From contig JBKKBI010000076.1 of NCBI GenBank assembly GCA_046714175.1, forward strand, positions 1-6,165: DNA of 6,165 nt. Direction: 5' to 3'. The position numbers and the translations under genes are program-made. The notes under the pieces were generated by a model. It had not been told where the DNA came from, did no database searches, and saw only the letters and a program-made list of their open reading frames with translations. Shown in pieces: positions 1 to 5,212 of this stretch. Each line of letters starts with the position of its first letter. Positions within the stretch are counted from its first letter, which is position 1. This DNA comes from UBA11373 sp046714175 (GTDB lineage Bacteria > Actinomycetota > Acidimicrobiia > Spongiisociales > UBA11373).

Positions 1-2
1 GG

Positions 3-680
3 TCGGGGGGGGCTTGGGCGCAGTACGGTCATGATGTGGAGGCGGCGCGGGCGGAGTTGGCTTTGTTGTGTGCCAAAGACGGGGTCGATTGTGTCGCCAA
101 CCCCCCCACCATCATCTACACCACCACTTCGGCCGATCTGCGGATCAAGATCTCCGAAGCCCTCAGACCCATGTTGCTCGATGCCGGCTTCAACTATGAG
201 GTCGAAGTCGATCCGTCGCTCGTGTTCTTCGGCTCGACGCTCGACTACGGGTGGTATGACGTGGGTGGGTGGAGCTGGATGGGCCGTCCCGGCCTGGCCA
301 GCCTGGTCGCCAGCCATGGGGCCTGGGATCCCGGTGCCGTACCGCCCGACGGGTTGGCCTTCTCCCGGTGGGGGGCGCAGGCGATGTCGGGACAAGAGGA
401 CGCTGGGTATAACCAGGGGCCCTCGGCCGTCATCGACGAGCACACCCGCCGGTACGCCATCCTCGCCGCATCGATGCGGTTCACCGCCGACGCCGAGGAG
501 TTGCGAGCACTGTTTGCCGAGGCGGAACAGATCCTCGCCGACCAGGTGGTGTTCATCCCGCTGTTCCAGATTCCCGACCCGGCGGTGTACTGGGGCGACG
601 AGATCACCGGCTTCAAGCACAATGTCAGCAACTCAGGTGACCTGTGGAACGTCGCCACCTGGTACCGAACCGACGGCTGA
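3..680 (+). CDS. ABC transporter substrate-binding protein, family 5 (SBP_bac_5), C-terminal part
   Basis: This frame is open from the left edge and ends at TGA 678-680, so about 225 residues are visible and the N-terminus with any signal peptide is outside the window. The protein would be an extracytoplasmic binding component of an oligopeptide/dipeptide/nickel-type ABC importer. Family 5 hallmarks seen here are the segment around AWAQYGHDVEAARAEL near the edge, the IIYTTTSADLR strand (an extended peptide-binding lobe), the FFGSTLDYGWYDVGGWSW region, the FSRWG stretch, and the closing VFIPLFQIPDPAVYW followed by LWNVATWY, which is typical of the last strands and helix. GTG at 36 is not the true start, because the homology-like sequence runs through it to the edge. 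The permease and ATPase partners, if linked, would lie to the left. The ligand cannot be deduced. The tRNA-Leu begins 28 bases after its stop. Confidence 0.88.
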   Translation, partial: SGGAWAQYGHDVEAARAELALLCAKDGVDCVANPPTIIYTTTSADLRIKISEALRPMLLDAGFNYEVEVDPSLVFFGSTLDYGWYDVGGWSWMGRPGLASLVASHGAWDPGAVPPDGLAFSRWGAQAMSGQEDAGYNQGPSAVIDEHTRRYAILAASMRFTADAEELRALFAEAEQILADQVVFIPLFQIPDPAVYWGDEITGFKHNVSNSGDLWNVATWYRTDG

Positions 681-691
681 CCGCAACCAGG

Positions 692-697
692 TACAAT
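692..697 (+). promoter_or_regulatory. Probable -10 box of the tRNA-Leu promoter
   Basis: TACAAT lies 11 bases upstream of the first tRNA base, in the 28-base gap after the transporter gene. The spacing allows a transcription start near 704 and a very short 5' leader. No good TTGACA-like -35 box is seen 16-18 bases upstream, so this rests on the -10 hexamer and its position. Confidence 0.5.
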
Positions 698-708
698 CCC
701 CGTCCCAC

Positions 709-793
709 GTCGGAGTGGCGGAACTGGTAGACGCGCTAGGTTGAGGGCCTAGTGGGCGATTAGCTCGTGGAGGTTCGAGTCCTCTCTCCGACA
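709..793 (+). tRNA. tRNA-Leu, anticodon GAG
   Basis: A complete class II tRNA can be folded by eye. The acceptor stem is GTCGGAG (709-715) with CTCCGAC (786-792), seven perfect pairs, followed by discriminator A793. The D arm contains the usual GGTAG. The anticodon stem is CTAGG/CCTAG (736-740 and 748-752) around loop TTGAGGG, giving anticodon GAG at 743-745, which reads CUC/CUU leucine codons. A long variable arm, GGGC/GCTC with a five-base loop (754-766), marks the Leu/Ser/Tyr class. The T arm is GGAGG/CCTCT around TTCGAGT. CCA is not encoded; CCG follows A793. The 3' end, CTCTCCGACACCG (784-796), recurs in intergenic repeats further right, as expected if this gene were, or once was, an attachment site. 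No convincing terminator follows. Confidence 0.96.
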
Positions 794-841
794 CCGGAAA
801 GATCTCCTGGCTCGTCCGGGTGCCGGTGTGCTGGCCGGGTC

Positions 842-847
842 TAGCAT
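842..847 (+). promoter_or_regulatory. Probable -10 box driving a leaderless mRNA
   Basis: TAGCAT fits the actinobacterial TANNNT -10 pattern and ends six bases before the GTG at 854, so transcription would start at or next to the start codon. No Shine-Dalgarno-like sequence lies in 835-853. The in-frame stop TAG at 842-844 overlaps the box, leaving GTG 854 as the first available start. A -35 box is not evident. Confidence 0.45.
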
Positions 848-853
848 CCCGCC

Positions 854-2185
854 GTGCCCGAGACTCGATACGCGCGTTTAGGTGACGAGCACATCGCCTA
901 CCAGACCGTAGGTTCCGGTCCCCGCGATATCCTGTTCATGTCCGCGTGGTTCAGCCACGTCGACGGACGATGGGAAGAGCCGCGGTTCGCCGCCATGCTC
1001 CGGCGGCTGGCGACCATGGGCCGCCTTATCGTGTTCGACAAGCGGGGATCGGGGGCGTCCGATCCCCTCCCCGCGGCCCAACCGACGTGGGAGGACTGGG
1101 CCGACGACATCCTCGCGGTCTTGAACGCTTGCGGATCCGAGCGAGCGACCGTGATCGGGGTGGGAGACAGCGGACCCCTGGCGATGCTGTTCGCCGCCAC
1201 CCAACCCCAGCGAGTGTCCTCGCTCGTGGTGGTGAACAGCGGCGCCCGTTTGGTCAGAGCGCCCGACTACCCCTGGGGACTCTCACCCGTCGAAGTCCGC
1301 GAATTCCTGACGCGAACCCGGGACACGTGGGGAACCGGGGGAATCGCCGACGTCTTCAGCCCGTCCAGCGCCGCCGACGAGCGTTACCAGCAGTGGTGGG
1401 CCCGCTATCAGCGAATGGGAGCGAGTCCGGGACGGAGCACTGCGATGGCACGGCTCACTTTCGAGGTAGATGTCCGCAACGTGCTCTCAACGATCCACGT
1501 TCCGACTCTCGTGATCCACCGTAAGGACTTCCGGTTCTTCCCGGTGGAACTCGGGCGGTATCTCGCCGAACACATCGCAGGCGCGAAGTACGTGGAGCTC
1601 CCGGGAGCCGATGGCTTCATGTACCTCGGTGACACCGAGGCCATTCTGAGCGAGATCGAGCAGTTCGTCACCGGCGCGCGGCGGCCTGTCGACATCGATC
1701 GCGTGCTCGCCACCGTGCTCCTCACGGACATGGTGGGCTCCACGGATCTCGCTGTCCAGCTGGGTGATCATCGCTGGCGAGCCGTGCTCGACACCCACGA
1801 CGACATCGTGAGGACCCAACTGGGCGAGTACCGCGGGCGGCTCCACCGTGCGACCGGCGACGGCGTACTGGCGACCTTCGATGGCCCGGCGAGGGCAATC
1901 CGGTGCGGCCAGGCGATACGGGACCAACTGCATCAGTCGGGTGTCGACATCCGCTCCGGTCTGCATGCCGGCGAGATCGAAATCCGGGGAAGTGAAGTCG
2001 GAGGCATCGCGGTTCACATCGCCGCGCGGATCAGCGCCGAGGCGGGTGCCGGAGAGATATTGTGCTCGAGCACGGTGAGAGACCTCGTGACTGGTTCAGA
2101 CCTCGAGTTCGTAGATCGGGGTCGTCACCACCTCAAGGGCGTCCCTCAAGATTGGCAGCTCTACGAGGTGCAGAGCAGCGGCTGA
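854..2185 (+). CDS. Alpha/beta-hydrolase-like domain fused to a divergent class III adenylate/guanylate cyclase domain
   Basis: The protein has 443 residues. Residues about 1-275 form an alpha/beta-hydrolase fold: an RYARLGDEHIAYQ opening, the VFDKRGSGASDP strand-loop at 60-71, the nucleophile-elbow region VIGVGDSGPLA at 100-110, and LFAATQP. Residues about 284-440 are a class III cyclase homology domain with metal aspartates D292 (TDMVGST) and D336 (TGDG). This domain pair is common in actinobacteria, and the length is normal for it. The hydrolase triad looks lost. The elbow has Gly104 where relatives usually have Ser, Phe226 sits at the usual Asp position after IHR, and Gly254 replaces the His after the aspartate in ELPGAD. 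The cyclase half is also unusual, with Arg332 for the base-selecting Lys, Glu381 for Asp and His388 for Asn, while Arg392 is kept. The N-terminal half may therefore be a sensor, and cyclase activity is uncertain. The start is GTG, probably leaderless. Confidence 0.9.
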   Translation: MPETRYARLGDEHIAYQTVGSGPRDILFMSAWFSHVDGRWEEPRFAAMLRRLATMGRLIVFDKRGSGASDPLPAAQPTWEDWADDILAVLNACGSERATVIGVGDSGPLAMLFAATQPQRVSSLVVVNSGARLVRAPDYPWGLSPVEVREFLTRTRDTWGTGGIADVFSPSSAADERYQQWWARYQRMGASPGRSTAMARLTFEVDVRNVLSTIHVPTLVIHRKDFRFFPVELGRYLAEHIAGAKYVELPGADGFMYLGDTEAILSEIEQFVTGARRPVDIDRVLATVLLTDMVGSTDLAVQLGDHRWRAVLDTHDDIVRTQLGEYRGRLHRATGDGVLATFDGPARAIRCGQAIRDQLHQSGVDIRSGLHAGEIEIRGSEVGGIAVHIAARISAEAGAGEILCSSTVRDLVTGSDLEFVDRGRHHLKGVPQDWQLYEVQSSG

Positions 2186-2205
2186 TGGGATGGATCCTTG
2201 CCTGG

Positions 2206-2346
2206 CTACCGTTGAGAAGCCGACCAACGCTCGATCCTCCACGCGTTGTCTGACTCATCCCCAGAGGGCTCTCCGACACCGTAGAAACTAGACTTTCCAC
2301 GGAGCCCCACCTCGTGGAGGGTTACGTTCCTCCGGGGTGTTGACCT
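2206..2346 (-). pseudogene. Fragment resembling the C-terminal tail of a serine recombinase (remnant 1)
   Basis: On the minus strand one frame reads TPRRNVTLHEVG, a 15-residue link, then GVGEPSGDESDNAWRIERW, and stops at TAG 2208-2206. The NVTL-E-VG element matches my memory of the end of large serine recombinases and is repeated in another remnant near 4838-4870 as APRMNVTLQEVG. The DNA differences between the two copies include a synonymous change (GTA/GTG). Nothing upstream of it in this frame is recombinase-like, because the deoxyribosyltransferase gene ends at 2349. It is therefore a severed 3' end, not a gene. Identification from memory of the family is tentative. Confidence 0.45.
2233..2280 (+). 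repeat. Dispersed direct repeat, copy R1 (att-like)
   Basis: This 48-base unit matches copy R2 at 3480-3527 in 42 of 48 positions without gaps. Its right 32 bases (2248-2279) match copy R3 at 4705-4736 in 29 of 32. Its right end CTCTCCGACACCG (2269-2281) is identical to 784-796 at the 3' end of the tRNA-Leu gene. It lies in the gap between cyclase 1 and the inverted gene pair. Confidence 0.85.
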
Positions 2347-2348
2347 GA

Positions 2349-2794
2349 TTACCCCCGGATGATCTCTCCAAGCCTCTGCAGCAACGTGGCCTCCTCGGCA
2401 TGGATCTCGTCGAGGGCACCGACGAGCATCGCATTGAGCGTGGCGCCGCCGCGATGACGAGAATCCGTCGACAGGCTGATCAGCCTGCGCTGCCCACCTC
2501 GCTGAAGACGGTCGGCGTAGGCGAGGCCGATCTCCACGGCCATCCCCTCGTCGGGGACGCGGCCATCGAGGATGCACAGCAACACGTCGCATTCCAGCAC
2601 CTGCGCCGTGTCGAGTTCGAAGATCTGCCGAGCGACCTCGGGTCGTCCGATGATCTCTGGATCCGTGGAGCCCTCTAACCGGCTCGCTGCGGAAGAAAGA
2701 CGTCGAAGCCGAGCGCTTTGATCGAGGCGGCCAGACGGGCATTGAACTCCCGTTCCTGGACGCTGAACAGCGGAGCGGCAAAGTACAGGCGCAT
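2349..2794 (-). pseudogene. Nucleoside 2-deoxyribosyltransferase-like gene, frameshifted
   Basis: The family transfers a 2-deoxyribosyl group between nucleobases, or hydrolyses the nucleoside, in nucleotide salvage. Starting at ATG 2794 the minus strand reads MRLYFAAPLFSVQEREFN onward to FLPQRAG, then hits TAG at 2677-2675. The family match resumes at once in another frame as EGSTDPEII, then IFELDTAQVLECDVLLCILDG, VPDEGMAVEIGLAYA and LNAMLVGALD, ending with TAA at 2349. Two bases (2677-2676) remain between the last codon of the first frame and the first of the second, so loss of one base in a Phe or Leu codon explains the break. Restored, the product would be about 148 residues, a normal full length. 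The predicted catalytic Glu88 (in AVEIG) and Asn121 (LNAM) are intact, so the lesion may be recent or a sequencing error. The cupin gene lies 78 bases upstream on the same strand. Confidence 0.8.
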
Positions 2795-2816
2795 GGGTCA
2801 GCTCTCGTTGGAGGAA

Positions 2817-2839
2817 CTCGTTGATTACGTCAACCCGAG
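2817..2839. other. Imperfect inverted repeat between cupin and deoxyribosyltransferase genes
   Basis: CTCGTTGA (2817-2824) pairs with TCAA then CGAG (2830-2833 and 2836-2839) around a TTACG loop, with two unpaired C bases. It lies in the 78-base gap between the two minus-strand genes. It has no following T-run, so it could be an intercistronic hairpin, a weak terminator or an operator half-site pair. Function is not shown. Confidence 0.3.
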
Positions 2840-2872
2840 AACTTCTGTGCGGGGAAGGGCGTGGTGGAGCAG

Positions 2873-3271
2873 CTACGACGCGGGCTCGGGCGTGCCGTTT
2901 AGGGTTGGCGGCTCGTACCACATGTACATCTTGCGGAAGGGCCCCGTGACGTCGAAGTCACATTCGGTCCCACGGGGAATGACGAAGGCGTCCCCCGGGC
3001 CGTAGGTCTGCGGCTCGAACCCTGCCTCGCTGATGGTGACGGTGCCCTCGAGCACGAGGAACAGCTCGTCGAGCGGGTAGGGAGGGATGTGCTCTTTGTA
3101 GGTGTCGCAGGCCCATATCCCCGCGCCAGCTTTGCCGTCTTCGCTGGTGAACTGCCGGACACCCCGCTCATTCGGAGTGCCGGAGATCAGGCAGCCCGGC
3201 GCCACCGAGTCGCTCGGTGTGAACGCGTCGATCGGCGGCGCCTGGTCGATGGTGATCACATTGCGCGACAT
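2873..3271 (-). CDS. Small cupin-domain protein (Cupin_3/EutQ-like)
   Basis: The product is 132 residues of single cupin barrel, a typical size. The start ATG 3271 is supported by the purine-rich AGGAGGGAG just upstream. Cupin motif 1 is spread over residues 61-76 (HIPPYPLDELFLVLEG), and motif 2 is GPGDAFVIPRGTECDF (91-106). The sequence around WACDTYKEH, the conserved Glu69, and the closing FRKMYMWYEP recall the Cupin_3 group related to ureidoglycine aminohydrolase and EutQ. The usual His of motif 2 is Cys104 here, so metal binding may be reduced or altered, as is common in Cupin_3. No substrate can be named. The gene points away from cyclase 2, has its own -10 box, and may be co-transcribed with the frameshifted deoxyribosyltransferase 78 bases downstream. 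The last residues (TLNGTPEPAS) look like a disordered tail. Confidence 0.85.
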   Translation of the reverse strand: MSRNVITIDQAPPIDAFTPSDSVAPGCLISGTPNERGVRQFTSEDGKAGAGIWACDTYKEHIPPYPLDELFLVLEGTVTISEAGFEPQTYGPGDAFVIPRGTECDFDVTGPFRKMYMWYEPPTLNGTPEPAS

Positions 3272-3279
3272 GTTTGAGG

Positions 3280-3288
3280 CTCCCTCCT
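3280..3288 (-). promoter_or_regulatory. Ribosome binding site of the cupin gene
   Basis: On the minus strand AGGAGGGAG ends eight bases before ATG 3271. It is a strong Shine-Dalgarno sequence and fixes this start. Confidence 0.7.
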
Positions 3289-3296
3289 GCCGCCAG

Positions 3297-3302
3297 ATTC
3301 TA
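3297..3302 (-). promoter_or_regulatory. Probable -10 box of the cupin gene
   Basis: Reading the minus strand, TAGAAT lies 25 bases upstream of ATG 3271, giving a leader of roughly 19 bases that contains the ribosome binding site. The -35 region 17 bases further up reads ACCGAA, which is not a recognisable consensus. Confidence 0.45.
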
Positions 3303-3446
3303 GCCCCGGTCGGCCGCGGTTCGGTAGTGGGTCAGTTTGATTCGGGTCGGCGGGTGTGGGTTAGTTAGGGTCCGACGGCAGGCTCCGTCGCGGCGGAGAG
3401 AAGGGGCGGCGAGGCTCGGTTTCTCGGATGTCGACCAGCCGAGCAC
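3303..3446. other. Gene-free stretch upstream of the cupin gene
   Basis: No convincing coding frame is seen on either strand. The stretch holds a short perfect hairpin, CGACGG/CCGTCG (3373-3378 and 3385-3390), and a wider inverted pair GCTCGG/CCGAGC (3414-3419 and 3439-3444). Neither is followed by a T-run. It presumably contains the cupin upstream promoter region. Confidence 0.4.
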
Positions 3447-3479
3447 TTAATCGTTGGTCCACCCATCGCGCCACCTCTT

Positions 3480-3527
3480 GATCCTCCAGGCGTTGTCTGC
3501 CTCATCAACGGAAGGCTCTCCGACACC
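3480..3527 (+). repeat. Dispersed direct repeat, copy R2 (att-like)
   Basis: This copy matches R1 in 42 of 48 bases with no gap. Its right end CTCTCCGACACC (3516-3527) is identical to the tRNA-Leu 3' end, and similarity to R1 stops there: the bases right of 3527 resemble neither R1 nor R3. On the minus strand it can be read as GVGEPSVDEADNAWRIKRW and continues to a TAA at 3449-3447, parallel to remnant 1. Three of the six differences from R1 are synonymous in that frame. It separates the inverted gene pair from cyclase 2. Confidence 0.85.
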
Positions 3528-3632
3528 ACCTCAGCTGATGGGGTCAGGAACCACCGACGGCCGGGCGACTCGAACGTGGCAACTGCGGCCCAACTTTGTT
3601 AGCAGGACAGGCGCGGGCAAAGGGCAAGCGGG

Positions 3633-3638
3633 TATCGT
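3633..3638 (+). promoter_or_regulatory. Possible -10 box of cyclase 2
   Basis: TATCGT fits TANNNT and ends 11 bases before ATG 3650, which would give a leader of only a few bases. There is no clear -35 box and no Shine-Dalgarno sequence, so a near-leaderless transcript is possible. The evidence is weak. Confidence 0.3.
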
Positions 3639-3649
3639 CTGGCATCGAG

Positions 3650-4669
3650 ATGCCCGGTACCGCGCCCCGCCGATCGCCCGAGATCGAAGCCCTCGTGAAG
3701 CGGGTGCTCGACTCCATCGCCGCTGGTGACAATGCCGCGCTTCGCAGGATTGCAAATCCGGGACTCGAGTTCGTCGCCATCGGAACTGATCCCACCGAGT
3801 GGTGGGATCAGGACACCTTCCTTCCGGTCCAAGAGGCCCAGCTCGGTGAGATGGCCGGGATGACCCACGAGGTCTCTTACATTGAAGGATGGGAGCTAGA
3901 TCGGGTCGGTTGGGCGGCAGCCCGTCTCAGCATGGTGTTGGGCGGCGCTACCGTGGAGATGCGCCTGACGGCGGTTCTTGTTCTCGACGCCGGGTTGTGG
4001 AGGATCGTGCAGTGGCACGCATCCGAGGGTGTGCCTAACGAGGAGTCCCTCGGATTCAGCCTCACGACGACCCTTAGCGAGATCCTCGAGTCCATCGACG
4101 ATCGGGACATCGGCGCACTCCCCGCCGATGGCATGGTGACCTTGATGTTCACGGACGTTGAGGGCTCCACCCGTCACGCTCGGGACCTCGGGGACCGTCA
4201 ATTCGCCCGGATGATGGCCGAGCACGTTGGTCTGGTCTCCCGAGTCGCGGGTCGCTGGCAAGGACAGGTGATCAAGACGGTCGGCGACGGGGCACTGCTC
4301 GCGTTCTCGTCGGCGCGATCGGCGGTCGCGAGTGCGGTCGAAATCCAGCGACAGATCGAGGCCGCAGGTGCCCCGTATCAGGTCAGGATCGGAATCCACG
4401 CCGGCGACGTGGTGCGTACCGATTCGGACGTGATGGGGTTCGCTGTGAACAAGGCGGCTCGGGTGGCCTCGGCTGCCGCTGGGGGACAGGTAGTGGTGTC
4501 GGCGGTGGTCAGGGAACTCGTGGGCTACGACCCGGCGTTGCGGTTCGAGGATTCGTTCCTCGCCGAACTGCGGGGTATCGAAGGCGTGCATGAACTAGTG
4601 CCGGTCGCATGGCGCGAAGCGAGGACAGAGGAGCCCAGTCAGTCCGAACGGGACTCCGGGAGGATCTGA
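3650..4669 (+). CDS. SnoaL/NTF2-like domain fused to class III adenylate cyclase
   Basis: The protein has 339 residues from ATG 3650. TTG 3596 would add 18 residues, but that part (GQARAKGKR) looks non-homologous and overlaps the putative promoter. Residues about 8-128 resemble a SnoaL/DUF4440 cone-shaped domain (EIEALVKRVLDSIAAGDNAAL, then a WRIVQWHAS ending), a plausible small-ligand sensor. Residues about 160-320 are a class III cyclase domain with every canonical position present: metal ligands D169 (FTDVEGST) and D213 (VGDG), adenine-selecting K209 and D260, and transition-state N267 and R271 in VNKAAR. It should therefore make cyclic AMP from ATP, probably as a homodimer in the cytoplasm; no membrane segment is seen. 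The C-terminal tail is charged and low in complexity. Repeat copies R2 and R3 flank the gene. The Lys/Asp pair favours ATP over GTP. Confidence 0.9.
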   Translation: MPGTAPRRSPEIEALVKRVLDSIAAGDNAALRRIANPGLEFVAIGTDPTEWWDQDTFLPVQEAQLGEMAGMTHEVSYIEGWELDRVGWAAARLSMVLGGATVEMRLTAVLVLDAGLWRIVQWHASEGVPNEESLGFSLTTTLSEILESIDDRDIGALPADGMVTLMFTDVEGSTRHARDLGDRQFARMMAEHVGLVSRVAGRWQGQVIKTVGDGALLAFSSARSAVASAVEIQRQIEAAGAPYQVRIGIHAGDVVRTDSDVMGFAVNKAARVASAAAGGQVVVSAVVRELVGYDPALRFEDSFLAELRGIEGVHELVPVAWREARTEEPSQSERDSGRI

Positions 4670-4682
4670 CCCAGGACACGCC

Positions 4683-4736
4683 ACGGATTCAGTCGCCATC
4701 CCCGGTCTGACTCATCCCTCGAAGGCTCTCCGACAC
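4683..4736 (+). repeat. Dispersed direct repeat, copy R3 (att-like)
   Basis: Positions 4705-4736 match R1 in 29 of 32 bases. The left part is more diverged at the DNA level, but on the minus strand keeps the pattern VGEPSRDESD, two changed residues, then WRLNPW, comparable to the WRIERW and WRIKRW of the other copies. CTCTCCGACAC (4726-4736) again equals the tRNA-Leu 3' end, one base shorter than in R2. It begins 13 bases after the stop of cyclase 2. Confidence 0.8.
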
Positions 4737-4760
4737 GCTGAAGAGGCGACCCTCCCGTTT

Positions 4761-4812
4761 CCTCCCCCAGCGGGGGAGGTGGACCGGCCGAAGGCCGGGA
4801 CGGAGGGGGAGG
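4761..4812. repeat. REP-like double palindrome
   Basis: CCTCCCCC (4761-4768) and GGGGGAGG (4772-4779) form a perfect eight-pair hairpin with an AGC loop. CCGGCC (4784-4789) and GGCCGG (4793-4798) form a second perfect stem around GAA. A second GGGGGAGG at 4805-4812 can compete for the same CCTCCCCC arm, giving an alternative long hairpin that encloses the second stem. The design resembles the palindromic intergenic repeats scattered in many GC-rich genomes. It could also stop transcription of cyclase 2, though there is no T-run. Confidence 0.65.
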
Positions 4813-4837
4813 CGAGTGTCTCCCACCCATTCGCGCC

Positions 4838-5060
4838 CCACCTCCTGGAGGGTCACGTTCATCCTGGGCGCTTCCGAGACCTCGACCTCGAGGTGATTGG
4901 GGAAGAAGGTGATCTCATCGAGCAGATCGGAGGCGATGATCCGTCACTCCCGCTCGGTCGCTTCCTACCAGATCTCCTCGATATCCATATCGGCCAGGTG
5001 GCGAGCGACGTCCTCGAACGTCTGCGCGATCTCGTTCCATTCTTGTAGGCGACACTTAGG
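4838..5060 (-). pseudogene. Degraded C-terminal part of a large serine recombinase (remnant 3)
   Basis: One minus-strand frame can be followed from 5060 to 4838: RLQEWNEIAQTFEDVARHL, then DMDIEEIW, a TAG stop (4967-4965), EATERE, a TGA stop (4946-4944), RIIASDLLDEITFFPNHLEV, and APRMNVTLQEVG. This layout, a helical segment ending in a W-x-x-A-T-x-x-E-R type motif, then a LLDE-strand and FPxHLEV with NVTL-E-VG, matches my memory of the C-terminal end of large serine recombinases. Two in-frame stops and the absence of the catalytic and zinc-ribbon parts make it a relic. It extends the NVTL-E-VG part of remnant 1. The link from here to repeat R3 is interrupted by the REP-like palindrome and shifts frame. 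The family name rests on recall, the relic character on the stops. Confidence 0.55.
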
Positions 5061-5099
5061 GAGCACCCCTATCCCTCTCGTGATTAAGCCATCCCGGAT

Positions 5100-5133
5100 C
5101 GGACTCAGTCACCGGCCCCTGACAGCTCTCCGA
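5100..5133 (+). repeat. Probable eroded copy R4 of the dispersed repeat
   Basis: CGGACTCAGTC (5100-5110) parallels CGGATTCAGTC at 4684-4694 in R3. A CCCC block follows, and GCTCTCCGA ends at 5133. The central part present in R3 is missing, as if about 15 bases had been deleted, and the last four bases of the tRNA-like core are changed. It lies upstream of the methyltransferase gene. Confidence 0.4.
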
Positions 5134-5212
5134 GGGCCAGTAGTCGACCTCGGATCCGACCGCATCGGTTGACGAAACCCGGTATGGTCATCGCTCGTCA
5201 CCCGGTCACCTT

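Noticed and set aside
664..697. Shared upstream element of the tRNA and cupin promoters (ACCGAACCG before the -10 box)
   Set aside because: The motif also encodes the end of the transporter protein, and its distance to the -10 box differs between the two sites, so coincidence is more likely.
794..841. Terminator after the tRNA-Leu
   Set aside because: Only weak CCGG-type and five-pair stems with a wobble are present, and no T-run follows.
2206..2781. Long minus-strand open frame of 191 codons overlapping the deoxyribosyltransferase region
   Set aside because: It mixes an out-of-frame reading of the deoxyribosyltransferase gene with the recombinase-like tail. The middle has no family pattern and is rich in Arg and Pro, as expected of a shadow frame. 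Only the last 46 codons look real, as a relic.
3596..3649. TTG 3596 as the start of cyclase 2
   Set aside because: The extra 18 residues do not look like part of the SnoaL domain, there is no ribosome binding site before TTG, and a possible -10 box lies inside the extension. ATG 3650 is the more economical start.
4639..4830. Minus-strand open frame of 63 codons
   Set aside because: It runs through repeat R3 and the REP-like palindrome and overlaps the 3' end of cyclase 2. Its Pro/Arg runs come from the palindrome, so it is not a gene.
4779..5048. Plus-strand open frame of 89 codons
   Set aside because: It is the antisense of the recombinase relic, where the recognisable protein pattern lies on the minus strand.
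2233..5133. The direct repeats as a CRISPR array
   Set aside because: Copies are about 0.4-1.3 kb apart with genes between them, are not identical, and there are no cas genes in the window.
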